Shown here: positions 25,137-32,511 of the stretch, piece after piece
Numbering within the stretch: position 1 is the stretch's first letter
Layout of the letters: every line of letters begins with the position of its first letter
Origin: JACQZO01 sp964512325
Lineage (GTDB): Bacteria; Patescibacteriota; Gracilibacteria; RBG-16-42-10
Assembly: GCA_964512325.1 (NCBI GenBank)
Contig: CAZEGN010000004.1
Span: 31,737 to 95,736, forward strand
Length of the DNA stretch: 64,000 nt
Reading direction: 5' to 3'
Position numbers and translations under genes: made by a program
The notes under the pieces: model-generated
Database searches by the model: none
The model's input: the letters and a program-made list of their open reading frames with translations, nothing else
Told to the model about the DNA's origin: nothing

Positions 25137-25775
25137 ATGGCAGAAGTCACACGTATCACGATAGGGTTTATTCTTGGGTGGATTTTGGGAGTGGGGGCTC
25201 TTCTTACTGGTATTTCTCAGTTAGCTGTTTCCCCTGTACGAGGTGTGATTACGCTTCTTATTGCTGCCATCCTTATTCCACCAACAGCTAAATTTCTAAA
25301 AACAAAAAGCAAGGTAAGTCTTTCAGGGGGAGTAAAGGTTCTTGTTGTGATTATTCTGGCAGTAATTGCAAGTGCAGTGGATTCCAGTGGTTCCAGTAGT
25401 GCAACATCATCAACCTCAAATATAGTCCAACAATCACAATCTGTGGCAAAGAGTAACCAATCAGTAAATACTCCAGCTGTTGTGATTCCACCACGCGAGC
25501 CTTCATACCAGAAGATTTTTACCTTTAGCGGTAATGGAGCAAAGAAGTCAGAACCATTTACAATTACAGGATCGCGATTCAAAATTAAATATGACTGTAA
25601 GGGTGGTTTGTGTCAGGCCTTTTTAAAGAAAGCTGATGCTGAATGGGATATCAAGTTGGTAATGAACACAACTGAGAGCACAAAAGATGAAAGCGTGTTT
25701 TACGGTGCTGGGGAATATTATATAGATGCCAACACTATGGGCTCATATGTTATGACGGTTGAAGACTATAAATAA
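25137..25775 (+). CDS. Membrane protein with extracellular domain, unknown
   Basis: A 212-residue protein. Two or three hydrophobic helices (about residues 8-28, 34-52, 64-80) are followed by a Ser/Thr/Gln-rich linker (80-118) and a beta-rich C-terminal domain (120-212). That domain starts FTFSGNGAKKSEPFTITGSRFKIKYDC and ends GEYYIDANTMGSYVMTVEDY, resembling small domains in which a disulfide (DCKGGLC) holds a beta sandwich. Function unknown. The start codon directly follows TTCTTT with no Shine-Dalgarno sequence. Confidence 0.72.
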   Translation: MAEVTRITIGFILGWILGVGALLTGISQLAVSPVRGVITLLIAAILIPPTAKFLKTKSKVSLSGGVKVLVVIILAVIASAVDSSGSSSATSSTSNIVQQSQSVAKSNQSVNTPAVVIPPREPSYQKIFTFSGNGAKKSEPFTITGSRFKIKYDCKGGLCQAFLKKADAEWDIKLVMNTTESTKDESVFYGAGEYYIDANTMGSYVMTVEDYK

Positions 25776-25842
25776 TGTCCAATCCCTAAAGATTTCGGCT
25801 AATTAGAATTTGTGACATACTCCTCACAGGAATCTGTATTCT

Positions 25843-26925
25843 ATGTCACAACAATCGAGAGAGGTTGAAGATATTACGTTGGTATTAGCTAGGCACCTGT
25901 TCCTACTAAAGGAAGACCCGAATGAAGCGTATTGGCTGGCTTTAGACGATGTGCCATATATGAGCATCTATACCTATACCCATGGGTTCGAAAATGCTCT
26001 TAAAGACTGTCTACGGTGGGGACTGTTTAATACTGTGAAGATATCTCTGTGGTCACGGGTTGATGATGACAACAATTATCAGATCGACAAAACTGTGAAA
26101 TTCACTAGTAAACAAGTGTCAACACTATCTCGGCAGGACTCTCTCATACCTCAAGAATATAGAACTCAGTTCTCTGACGATAAAACTCGATCAGTAGAGA
26201 TTTGCTGTAATACAAAACAATTAAAGGAATATATTGCAGCGTATGTAGCTGACTGGATTGATAACAAACTGTATAAAACGAAAATAAATATTTACAAAGC
26301 ATCGAAACAGTTGGAGATTGTGAGTCTTACTATTTTAAAGCTATTGAAGCACTATGCACCGAACAATCTTCTCGTCGCAGCTGTTGGGAATGAGAAAGTA
26401 GACTTTTTTGCTACCATACTTTTCTTAGAGCAACGTGGATATGTTCGACTGCTCAATATCCAAGAAACTGAAAAGGGCGAGGGCTTGGATCGTGAAAGTG
26501 TTGTAAGTGTGCGTTTGGACATTGAACCTTCATTCCTTGAAGAATTTGGTACAGCAACAGGAGCATATCCAGAGGATTACCTGGATTATGTCATTAAACA
26601 AGAAGATATAGAAAACAAAAGAATCACGTATCATTATCCTGATACTCTCAAGTTTAAAGGAGCTGAGCACCAGTTTAACAAGGACTGTTTTCCCTATTGG
26701 CTTTTCTACTTAGCCTACAATACCCAGTCTTATGAAATAGATATCTCTGAGCTAGCAGAACGAGCTAAGAATAAAACCGATGATCTGGAGAAGGGGGTCA
26801 AGAACCTTAGGGATACCTTAAGAAAGAAATTTGGCTTTGATGAATTTGAGTCTTTCGTAAGTATCGAAGGGGGTAGGGTGAAGATAGACAAGACGAGATT
26901 CTACTTTAAGCCGAAAAAAGTCTAA
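25843..26925 (+). CDS. Unknown protein upstream of the recombinase
   Basis: A 360-residue soluble, charged protein. No confident family. The second half contains YHYPDTLKFKGAEHQFNKDCFPYWLFYLAYNTQSYEIDISELAE, which looks like a beta hairpin followed by a helical, winged-helix-like unit. It ends with LRDTLRKKFGFDEFESFVSIEGGRVKI, again like the wing of a DNA-binding domain. It is the last substantial gene before the recombinase, 278 bp upstream on the same strand, so an accessory or regulatory role in recombination is possible (inference from position). Confidence 0.72.
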   Translation: MSQQSREVEDITLVLARHLFLLKEDPNEAYWLALDDVPYMSIYTYTHGFENALKDCLRWGLFNTVKISLWSRVDDDNNYQIDKTVKFTSKQVSTLSRQDSLIPQEYRTQFSDDKTRSVEICCNTKQLKEYIAAYVADWIDNKLYKTKINIYKASKQLEIVSLTILKLLKHYAPNNLLVAAVGNEKVDFFATILFLEQRGYVRLLNIQETEKGEGLDRESVVSVRLDIEPSFLEEFGTATGAYPEDYLDYVIKQEDIENKRITYHYPDTLKFKGAEHQFNKDCFPYWLFYLAYNTQSYEIDISELAERAKNKTDDLEKGVKNLRDTLRKKFGFDEFESFVSIEGGRVKIDKTRFYFKPKKV

Positions 26926-26984
26926 GTAAGTCGGAATAAGTCTCATACCAGTCCTTATAAAAGCTTTGGTTCTCTTTAGAATGG

Positions 26985-27170
26985 ATGGCGTATTTGGAAT
27001 TTATGGAGACAATCAAGCTAAGCTCGCTATCAGAAATTTCATTTGAGGTCGTATATCCAGAGGAAAACCCTCGGTGGTATATGGAAGACATCACCAAAAC
27101 CATGGCATATGTTGGTCTCTTTGATGGGCTTGATGTGAAGAAACTAACCAACTTTAATAAATCGGGTTAA
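26985..27170 (+). CDS. Doubtful short ORF upstream of the recombinase
   Basis: A 61-codon ORF between the 25843 gene and the recombinase. It has natural-looking composition (MAYLEFMETIKLSSLSEISF start) but no motif. An ORF of 81 codons occupies the opposite strand (26906-27151). Neither can be preferred from sequence alone. Listed because the 278-bp gap otherwise shows nothing. Confidence 0.25.
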   Translation: MAYLEFMETIKLSSLSEISFEVVYPEENPRWYMEDITKTMAYVGLFDGLDVKKLTNFNKSG

Positions 27171-27203
27171 TCGGTTACACTCTGAGCAGATTAATCTCTC
27201 TCA

Positions 27204-29027
27204 ATGAGCCTGCTAGATGAAGATCGATCCATGCGGAACGTTGCTATTTATGTGCGAGTTTCTACGCCAGAACAAAAAATAGATGGTTATGGTTTGGATG
27301 TTCAGAAGAAACGGTTGCTTGAATACATTGAGCAAAATAAGGGGTTGAAGCTGGTGACAAAAAAAGAGTGGTTCTTCCAAGATGTTCACACAGGTAGTGA
27401 ATTGAATAGGGATGGATTAAATGAATTGCGAGAACTTGTTCGGTCGAAGAAAATAGACGCTGTGCTTGTTTGGAAAATAGATCGACTTTCAAGAAGCTTG
27501 AAGCATCTCATTAATCTGTTTGAGGAGATGCAGGAAAATGATGTGAGCTTTATATCTGTTCAGGAAAACATTGATTTTAAGGGGCCTATTGGCAAGCTTA
27601 TCTTCCAAATATTTGGGGCTATAGCACAATTTGAACGAGAGCTAATTAAAGGGCGAACCAAGCTAGGGAAAATTGCTTCAGCCGAGTTAGGTAACTACAC
27701 GGGAGCACATGTCCCTTTCGGTTACGAGGCGGTCAAGAATGCATCAGGAAAAGGTCGTCGATTGGTTATTATTGAGGAGGAACGAAAGTGGGTAGAACAA
27801 ATGTTTAACTGGTATATATATGACACTTTTGGCTTAGGTGAAATAACAAACAAGTTAAATGAGCTCAAGGTACCCAAAGGAAAGGGGTCAAAAGAAAAGG
27901 ACAGACATTCTCCATGGACGGAAAAGTATCTTCGCAATATTATTCATAATACCATTTATCGAGGTGAGTTTGTGGCTAACAAAAGAGATGAGGATGGTCA
28001 CTTACTGCCTGAAGAAGAGTGGACTGTAGTTGATATTCCCCCATGTATTAGTGAATTTACTTTCCAACAAGCACAAGCATTATGTGCTCTGAAGAAAGAG
28101 GTAAATATGAAAAAGACTGATTACATGCTTAGTGGAAAGCTTAAGGATGTGACCTCAGAACCGCATAGATCGTTTGTCGGTGTACCTAGAACCAAAGGTG
28201 GCTATAGCTATAGAAGGAAGAAGTTCAATCAGCCGGGACAGGACTTTAACTGGGAGATACCCGCTAAGCCAGTTGAAGAGTTTGTCTGGAACAAGGTGAA
28301 GCAGGCTATGCAGGATCCCGAGGGGTTTATTAAGTTTTATTTATCCAGAGAGTTTGCTGATCCCACCAGAATCACCACTATCAATAACCAGCTATCACAT
28401 TTGAGACAGCAGAAGATCAATACTGAACTTTCTTCCGCACGAATTGAGAAAGCCTATGAAAATGGTAGCTACAGTGAAGAGAAGATGAATGAAAAGTTGA
28501 GAGACATGGAGGATGAGCTGAACCACATTGATACCCAAATCACTGGATTAGAAGATCAGCTGACTCTTATTGGCTCTATTGATGTGGAGATTCAAAGTCT
28601 CAAGGAAGCATCAAAGGATGTGAAATATAGGCTTGATAGTCTAGATGATAAGCATAAGAAGATGCTCATTAGACTCTTCGTTGATCGCATTGAAATTACC
28701 CTAGTAAGGGACGGTAGGCACAAGAAAATGACGGCTCAAATATTCTTTCGGTTCAAACCTGACAAGTTTCCCAAAACGCTTGATGAGGTTAGTACCGTAG
28801 AACCGCTTATAGATCAAGCTGTAGAGCGTCAAAAGCCTAAAAATAATCGTGGTGGTGGAGATGGGAGTAGAGGTTACAACCTCTTCAGTATTCCTGCTTC
28901 TGTATGCAAAGTCGTCAAAGAACATAAAAATAACCAACAAGGTGAGGAGGTAATTTTGCAGATTATCAATGGCGAGGAGCTAAGCACTTTTAGAAAGCTT
29001 TGTGTATTAGATGAACGGAAAGGGTAG
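27204..29027 (+). CDS. Large serine recombinase whose 3' end is the att-like repeat
   Basis: 607 residues. The catalytic domain has NVAIYVRVSTPEQ with Ser20, KIDRLSR at 91-97 and AQFERELIKGRTK at 141-153. A recombinase domain follows (about 160-300). At 305-370, YMLSGKLK...GGYSYRR...FVWNKVKQAMQDPE occupies the place of the zinc ribbon but lacks all four Cys ligands. A coiled coil spans about 390-455. Residues 551-607 (GGDGSRGYN... to DERKG) are encoded by the 178-bp repeat: the core is read in frame as GGDG. Joined directly to the tmRNA core the ORF would instead end GDGRNRTAV. Family function: site-specific integration and excision. Probable driver of the array. Confidence 0.95.
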   Translation: MSLLDEDRSMRNVAIYVRVSTPEQKIDGYGLDVQKKRLLEYIEQNKGLKLVTKKEWFFQDVHTGSELNRDGLNELRELVRSKKIDAVLVWKIDRLSRSLKHLINLFEEMQENDVSFISVQENIDFKGPIGKLIFQIFGAIAQFERELIKGRTKLGKIASAELGNYTGAHVPFGYEAVKNASGKGRRLVIIEEERKWVEQMFNWYIYDTFGLGEITNKLNELKVPKGKGSKEKDRHSPWTEKYLRNIIHNTIYRGEFVANKRDEDGHLLPEEEWTVVDIPPCISEFTFQQAQALCALKKEVNMKKTDYMLSGKLKDVTSEPHRSFVGVPRTKGGYSYRRKKFNQPGQDFNWEIPAKPVEEFVWNKVKQAMQDPEGFIKFYLSREFADPTRITTINNQLSHLRQQKINTELSSARIEKAYENGSYSEEKMNEKLRDMEDELNHIDTQITGLEDQLTLIGSIDVEIQSLKEASKDVKYRLDSLDDKHKKMLIRLFVDRIEITLVRDGRHKKMTAQIFFRFKPDKFPKTLDEVSTVEPLIDQAVERQKPKNNRGGGDGSRGYNLFSIPASVCKVVKEHKNNQQGEEVILQIINGEELSTFRKLCVLDERKG

Positions 29028-29030
29028 AAC
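28853..29030 (+). repeat. att-like repeat R8 (intact, inside the recombinase gene)
   Basis: 178 bp from core TGGTGGAGATGGG (28853-28865) to TAGAAC. The core is identical to the tmRNA 3' end over all 13 bases; R4-R6 have C for T at position 10. It has the perfect palindrome AGAGGTTACAACCTCT. It encodes the last 57 residues of the recombinase and its stop codon. Confidence 0.95.
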
Positions 29031-29053
29031 TCACAGGTTTTAGATATAGACCA

Positions 29054-29707
29054 ATGATAGCTTTTCGATGTAGAATAATAAGAAATACAAAAAATATGAA
29101 AGAACTGCCGCCTAATATAGATCAGCTTTGTGAACGTTATGTTGGTGCATTGAGTGATCTTAATAAGAGTACAAAAGCTCGAGAAGCTCTCTTTCGTTTG
29201 CGAGGTTTTTTGACAAAGGCTCTTACAAGAGCTGAAAAAGACACGGTTTCTGCTAAAGCTGCAATTAACAAATGGAGTGCTGACACAGATGCTTTGCTAA
29301 TACAATATTGCCCTACTGATAGTCCTCGCTCAGCTGATTACGATGAGGCTATGTCTACGGTAGATAATATCAGGGTACAAATGCTGCATATTATTGATCC
29401 CAATGAAAGAGCAGAGCCATCTTCACCAAACCTTACGGTTCCTACTACTTTGCTGGCTGATGAGGAGAAAAAGATGGTTGCCAAGTTGAAACTACCTCAC
29501 AAAGCTGCAGAAAAGGTTGTAGAAATTATCGAAGATATAAAAAGAGGCAATAAAATGGGGTATGAAATTAAGTGGCTTGAAGGATATGATACAAGATTTA
29601 GAGTGAAATGGGGTAAATTAAGAATAGTGTTCGATATGAGAACAAAACCTGAAAAAGTAATTGATATTGCTTTCCGTAAAGAAGCTTACGAAACCTCTAG
29701 AAATTAG
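29054..29707 (+). CDS. RelE/ParE-like toxin domain with long N-terminal extension
   Basis: 217 residues from ATG 29054; ATG 29096 (MKELPPNIDQ) is an equally good start. The C-terminal ~75 residues read LKLPHKAAEKVVEIIEDIKRGN, then YDTRFRVKWGKLRIVFDMRTK and VIDIAFRKEAYE. This is the strand pattern of RelE/ParE/HigB toxins, which are usually stand-alone and 85-100 residues. The N-terminal ~140 residues are helical and could be a fused antitoxin-like or oligomerisation region. It is the only gene of the terminal cassette between the recombinase and ssrA. Toxin assignment moderate. Confidence 0.72.
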   Translation: MIAFRCRIIRNTKNMKELPPNIDQLCERYVGALSDLNKSTKAREALFRLRGFLTKALTRAEKDTVSAKAAINKWSADTDALLIQYCPTDSPRSADYDEAMSTVDNIRVQMLHIIDPNERAEPSSPNLTVPTTLLADEEKKMVAKLKLPHKAAEKVVEIIEDIKRGNKMGYEIKWLEGYDTRFRVKWGKLRIVFDMRTKPEKVIDIAFRKEAYETSRN

Positions 29708-29739
29708 TTCTTTTCTCTACTTTAAGCCATTCCTGGAGT

Positions 29740-29752
29740 TGGTGGAGATGGG
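29740..29752 (+). other. Attachment-site core at the 3' end of ssrA
   Basis: TGGTGGAGATGGG is the reverse complement of the last 13 nt of the tmRNA (CCCATCTCCACCA): encoded CCA, discriminator, acceptor strand and two more bases. The same 13 bp opens repeat R8, and with one change R4-R6. Bases on either side are unrelated (CCTGGAGT before; CGGAATCG, the T-arm, after). Confidence 0.9.
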
Positions 29753-30151
29753 CGGAATCGAACCGCCGTATAAGAAGAACTAAGGTAACCCTCTACGTTT
29801 GTAGTTTATTTTGATTACGCTTCATGAATAAAAAATAAACAAAAAACTCAGGAAGCGTTTTTCCCTAAATATTCGCTACTGCGGGAAAAGAAGTAGCGAA
29901 GACTATCAAAAGGTTGCGATAATGACAGTCTGGATAGTCACATCCATGTCTTTACCGTCTCCCACAAAAAGGCAGGAGAGATTGCTTGTGAACTAAGCAG
30001 CGTACGCCATTACTGGTGAACCATACTCAGCGTCACGAGCAAGTGCTAAAGAGTTAGCAGTTGTTTGTCCCTCTACGGATCTGACGGGAGTAGAGAGATC
30101 CCGTAAACGCCAGTTACGCTAGTTACCTTCCTAGCAAAACCGATCATCCCC
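29740..30151 (-). ncRNA. ssrA: Transfer-messenger RNA
   Basis: 412 nt on the minus strand. The 5' end GGGGAUG pairs with CAUCUCC before A-CCA to form the 7-bp acceptor stem, with one G-U pair. The T-arm GGCGGTTCGATTCCGCC is present. The tag reading frame runs 30058 to 29996: 21 codons beginning ANSLALARDAEY and ending MAYAA, then TAG at 29995-29993. The mature 3' CCA is encoded. tmRNA with SmpB rescues stalled ribosomes and tags the nascent protein for degradation. Its 3' end is the attachment core of the cassette array. I see no clear own promoter. Confidence 0.95.
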
Positions 30152-30172
30152 AAATTGGTAAAGAACAAAAAT

Positions 30173-30201
30173 ACCCTGTACCAGAAGTCGGTACAGGGTA
30201 A
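30173..30201 (-). terminator. Intrinsic terminator of the SIMPL gene
   Basis: TACCCTGTACC / GGTACAGGGTA, a perfect 11-bp stem with a 7-nt loop, followed on the minus strand by TTTTTG. It lies 35 bp after the stop of the gene at 30236 and 22 bp before the tmRNA 5' end. Confidence 0.88.
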
Positions 30202-30235
30202 ATTATATACAAAAATGAATTAAATTGCGAAGCGA

Positions 30236-31036
30236 CTAGTAAATCTCGTAAGTTACAGAGACGTTTGCAATTACTTCCTGGCTGCCTGGTTGTAAAATAG
30301 GTCCTGTGCTTTGATCATCCATGCTGCCGCCACCTACCTTAACACCATCCATCGCTGCAGGGTTCATGCTTGTTACCTCACGATAGTAAGGATCTGGATA
30401 TGGAGCATAGTTATAGGTGTCATCAGAAAAGCTTACAATGCGACCTAGTCCAACGCCAGCTTGGCGGGCAAGGGTTTGAGCCTTTTCACGTGCCTTGTCA
30501 AATGCCTTTGCTCTTGCTTGGCTTAACAAAGTTTCAGGTTCATCAATAGTAAAAATAATCTGTCCTGCTTGGTTGGCGCCGCTATCAGTTGCCTTTTGTA
30601 CAATCTCACCTGCTTTATCAATCATGCGAATCTTAACCTCAAGTCCCTGTTCAAGACTGTAGCCAATAATGCGAGGATTGGCAGTATTATTGTAATCGTA
30701 TTGAGGACTTAAATAATAAGTAGTGCTGCGAATATCTTTTTCTTCGATGCCTGCACCTTTAAGTACAGTGATAACTGCATTCATCTTAGTGGTATTATCC
30801 TTGGTTACCATTGCCACAGTAGAGCCACGACTAACTACAGAGAGGTCGATTTGAGCAATGTCTGGTTTCGCTTGTACCTTGCCTTCACCACTTACAATGA
30901 TTGTGTTCTTGTAAAGTTCATGTTGATCACGATATGACTTTACAGAAGAGATTGCTACATTGATTGAAAGTAGCACCAAGAAAACGGCCAGCAATATACC
31001 AATTGTTCTGCCCAATGCTGTCTTAAAGAACTCCAT
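30236..31036 (-). CDS. SIMPL (DUF541) domain protein
   Basis: A 266-residue protein with one N-terminal membrane helix (about residues 10-30) and a periplasm-side or external domain. That domain begins IIVSGEGKVQAKPDIAQIDLSV and includes GIEEKDIRSTTYYLSPQYDY and the internal RAKAFDKAREKAQTLARQAG block typical of SIMPL/DUF541. Members such as BP26 form ring-like oligomers; the biochemical role is unknown. Directly upstream of ssrA on the same strand, separated by a strong terminator. First conserved chromosomal gene beyond the island. Confidence 0.9.
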   Translation of the reverse strand: MEFFKTALGRTIGILLAVFLVLLSINVAISSVKSYRDQHELYKNTIIVSGEGKVQAKPDIAQIDLSVVSRGSTVAMVTKDNTTKMNAVITVLKGAGIEEKDIRSTTYYLSPQYDYNNTANPRIIGYSLEQGLEVKIRMIDKAGEIVQKATDSGANQAGQIIFTIDEPETLLSQARAKAFDKAREKAQTLARQAGVGLGRIVSFSDDTYNYAPYPDPYYREVTSMNPAAMDGVKVGGGSMDDQSTGPILQPGSQEVIANVSVTYEIY

Positions 31037-31098
31037 GAAATAAAGTTAATTGCGTGAAATATTTTACTGCCAGCTCGCTAGCAAGGCAAATACTTTTC

Positions 31099-32262
31099 CT
31101 ATTCTTCGTAAATCTTTTGCTGTGGAGTATTGGTCGGAAAATAGGCTTGCTTTACTTTGTGACCAGGAAAATCATGGGGATAGAGATAGTCTTTTGAGCC
31201 TTCTTTGGTTAGATGCTGAGGCACATTGAGTAGGGGATTGTTTTTGATATACTCAGTTGCTTTGCCCATTGCTCTGGTGACATCATTATTCTTTGGCGCT
31301 TGGGCGAGATATATACAAGCATGGGCTAGAAAAAACTTTCCTTCTGGATACCCTACATTGATAAAGGCCTGGAAAGCGGCATTAACGAAAGTCAAAGCTT
31401 GTGGATCTGCCATACCCACATCTTCTGAAGCCAAAATAAGCATGCGGCGAAAAATGAACTTTGGATCTTCACCCGCTTCTACCATTTTCCATAGCCAAAT
31501 GAGGCTGGCGTCAATATCACTTCCTCGCAGACTTTTGATGAAGGCTGAAATGGTATTGTAGTGCTCATCGCTTTTTTTATCATAACGAAGCGTGTGCTTG
31601 TCGAGAAACTGTCGAATCGTGGCAATATTAGTTTGATATCTTTTGCTTTCGATGAGCAGTTGGAGAGAGGTGAGTAAACTGCGGGCGTCACCGGCAGCCA
31701 CTTTTACTAAATAGTCTTTTACTTCTTGGGTGAGAATGCCTTTGCTTTGGTAACGTTCTTCTAAGGCTCGATCCAAAATTTTAAGTAATGCTGGATCCGT
31801 GAGTGATTTCAGCCGATAAACCGTGAGGCGTGACAGTAGTGCTGCATTGATTTCATAAGATGGATTTTCGGTCGTAGCACCGATTAAAATAATGTCCCCA
31901 CTCTCTACAAATGGCAGCAAGGTGTCTTGCTGTGCTTTGTTAAAGCGGTGAATTTCATCAATGAAAATTACGGTTTGCTTGCCATAAGCCTTAAACCTTT
32001 CCTTGGCTTGTTCTGCATGTTTCCTTAGATCTTTTACTTTGGCATCAGTGGCATTGAGTTCCACAAAATTAGCGTCAAGCGTATTTGCCAAAATAGAGGC
32101 TAAGCTGGTTTTTCCAGTACCGGGCGGGCCATGCAAAATAAATGAATGTAATACACCTGCTTCAAGCAGTTTTGTTAAGCTACCCTCTGGACCAATGATG
32201 TGTTCTTGTCCATAAAAGTCGGCAAATTTCCGCGGACGTAATTGATGTGCTAAAGGGAGCAT
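31099..32262 (-). CDS. rarA: Replication-associated recombination protein A (RarA/MgsA)
   Basis: A 387-residue AAA+ ATPase: LRPRKFADFYGQEHIIG at the N-terminus, Walker A GPPGTGKTS (about 45), Walker B VIFIDEIHRFNKAQQD, sensor I GATTENPSYEINAALLSR, and the C-terminal DASLIWLWKMVEAGEDPKFIFRRMLILASEDVG tetramerisation region. Slightly shorter than typical (~420). RarA acts at stalled replication forks and has clamp-loader-like architecture. Minus strand, 62 bp upstream of the SIMPL gene. Confidence 0.93.
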   Translation of the reverse strand: MLPLAHQLRPRKFADFYGQEHIIGPEGSLTKLLEAGVLHSFILHGPPGTGKTSLASILANTLDANFVELNATDAKVKDLRKHAEQAKERFKAYGKQTVIFIDEIHRFNKAQQDTLLPFVESGDIILIGATTENPSYEINAALLSRLTVYRLKSLTDPALLKILDRALEERYQSKGILTQEVKDYLVKVAAGDARSLLTSLQLLIESKRYQTNIATIRQFLDKHTLRYDKKSDEHYNTISAFIKSLRGSDIDASLIWLWKMVEAGEDPKFIFRRMLILASEDVGMADPQALTFVNAAFQAFINVGYPEGKFFLAHACIYLAQAPKNNDVTRAMGKATEYIKNNPLLNVPQHLTKEGSKDYLYPHDFPGHKVKQAYFPTNTPQQKIYEE

Positions 32263-32324
32263 GATGATAGAGTTCCTAGTCTGTCTGTCATTGTACTTAT
32301 TGACTAAAAGATTGGAAAGAAAGA

Positions 32325-32480
32325 TTAAAAATTAGGAGTGCGGAAAGCGGAATTAGAGGGCAAGAGGCAAGAAGTAAGGGATAGGTTTGCCTGACAAGAA
32401 GTTGCATTTCCCTTTCTTCATTCTTCTTCTTAGTGTTCATTCCGAATTCCGATCTCCGAATTCCGAATTGCCCTCCATTA
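32325..32480. repeat. Intergenic AT-rich repeat block
   Basis: The 249-bp gap between rarA and the 32512 gene contains no ORF. It has purine-rich runs (GAGGGCAAGAGGCAAGAAG) and repeats of CCGAATT (ATTCCGAATTCCGATCTCCGAATTCCGAATT in part, near 32438-32470). A similar (G/C)GAATTC-type string occurs at 42285-42330. Likely dispersed non-coding repeats. Confidence 0.5.
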
Positions 32481-32511
32481 TGCTATAACTTACGCGAACC
32501 CTATATTATTT

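Larger units (their letters stand above)
11030..29752. mobile_element. ssrA-anchored serine-recombinase cassette array (island)
   Basis: This is the stretch from the first clearly alignable repeat copy (R1) to the tmRNA 3' end. Units: 11030-12409, 12410-13428, 13429-14933, 14934-16386, 16387-17265, 17266-18183, 18184-28852 and 28853-29739. Each begins with a copy of the same ~178-bp sequence and carries one or two genes, except the 10.7-kb unit, which carries about ten including the recombinase. The array ends on the right at the 13-bp tmRNA core. Genes lie in both orientations. Seen directly: repeats, boundaries, core identity. Inferred: site-specific insertion by the serine recombinase at ssrA. 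Confidence 0.85.

Noticed and set aside
26906..27151. 81-residue minus-strand ORF upstream of the recombinase
   Set aside because: It overlaps another candidate on the opposite strand and the end of the 25843 gene, and shows no motif or terminator.
11030..29030. Regularly spaced repeats taken as a CRISPR array
   Set aside because: Repeats are 178 bp and 0.9-10.7 kb apart with genes between them, and there are no cas genes.
11030..29030. Classical integron with a tyrosine integrase
   Set aside because: No tyrosine recombinase is present, the repeats are not attC-like hairpins ending in GTTRRRY, and the only recombinase is a serine type.
30203..30208. TATAAT between the SIMPL gene and ssrA as the tmRNA promoter
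   Set aside because: A perfect terminator hairpin lies between this box and the tmRNA 5' end, so it would be a poor promoter for ssrA; the true promoter is not identified.
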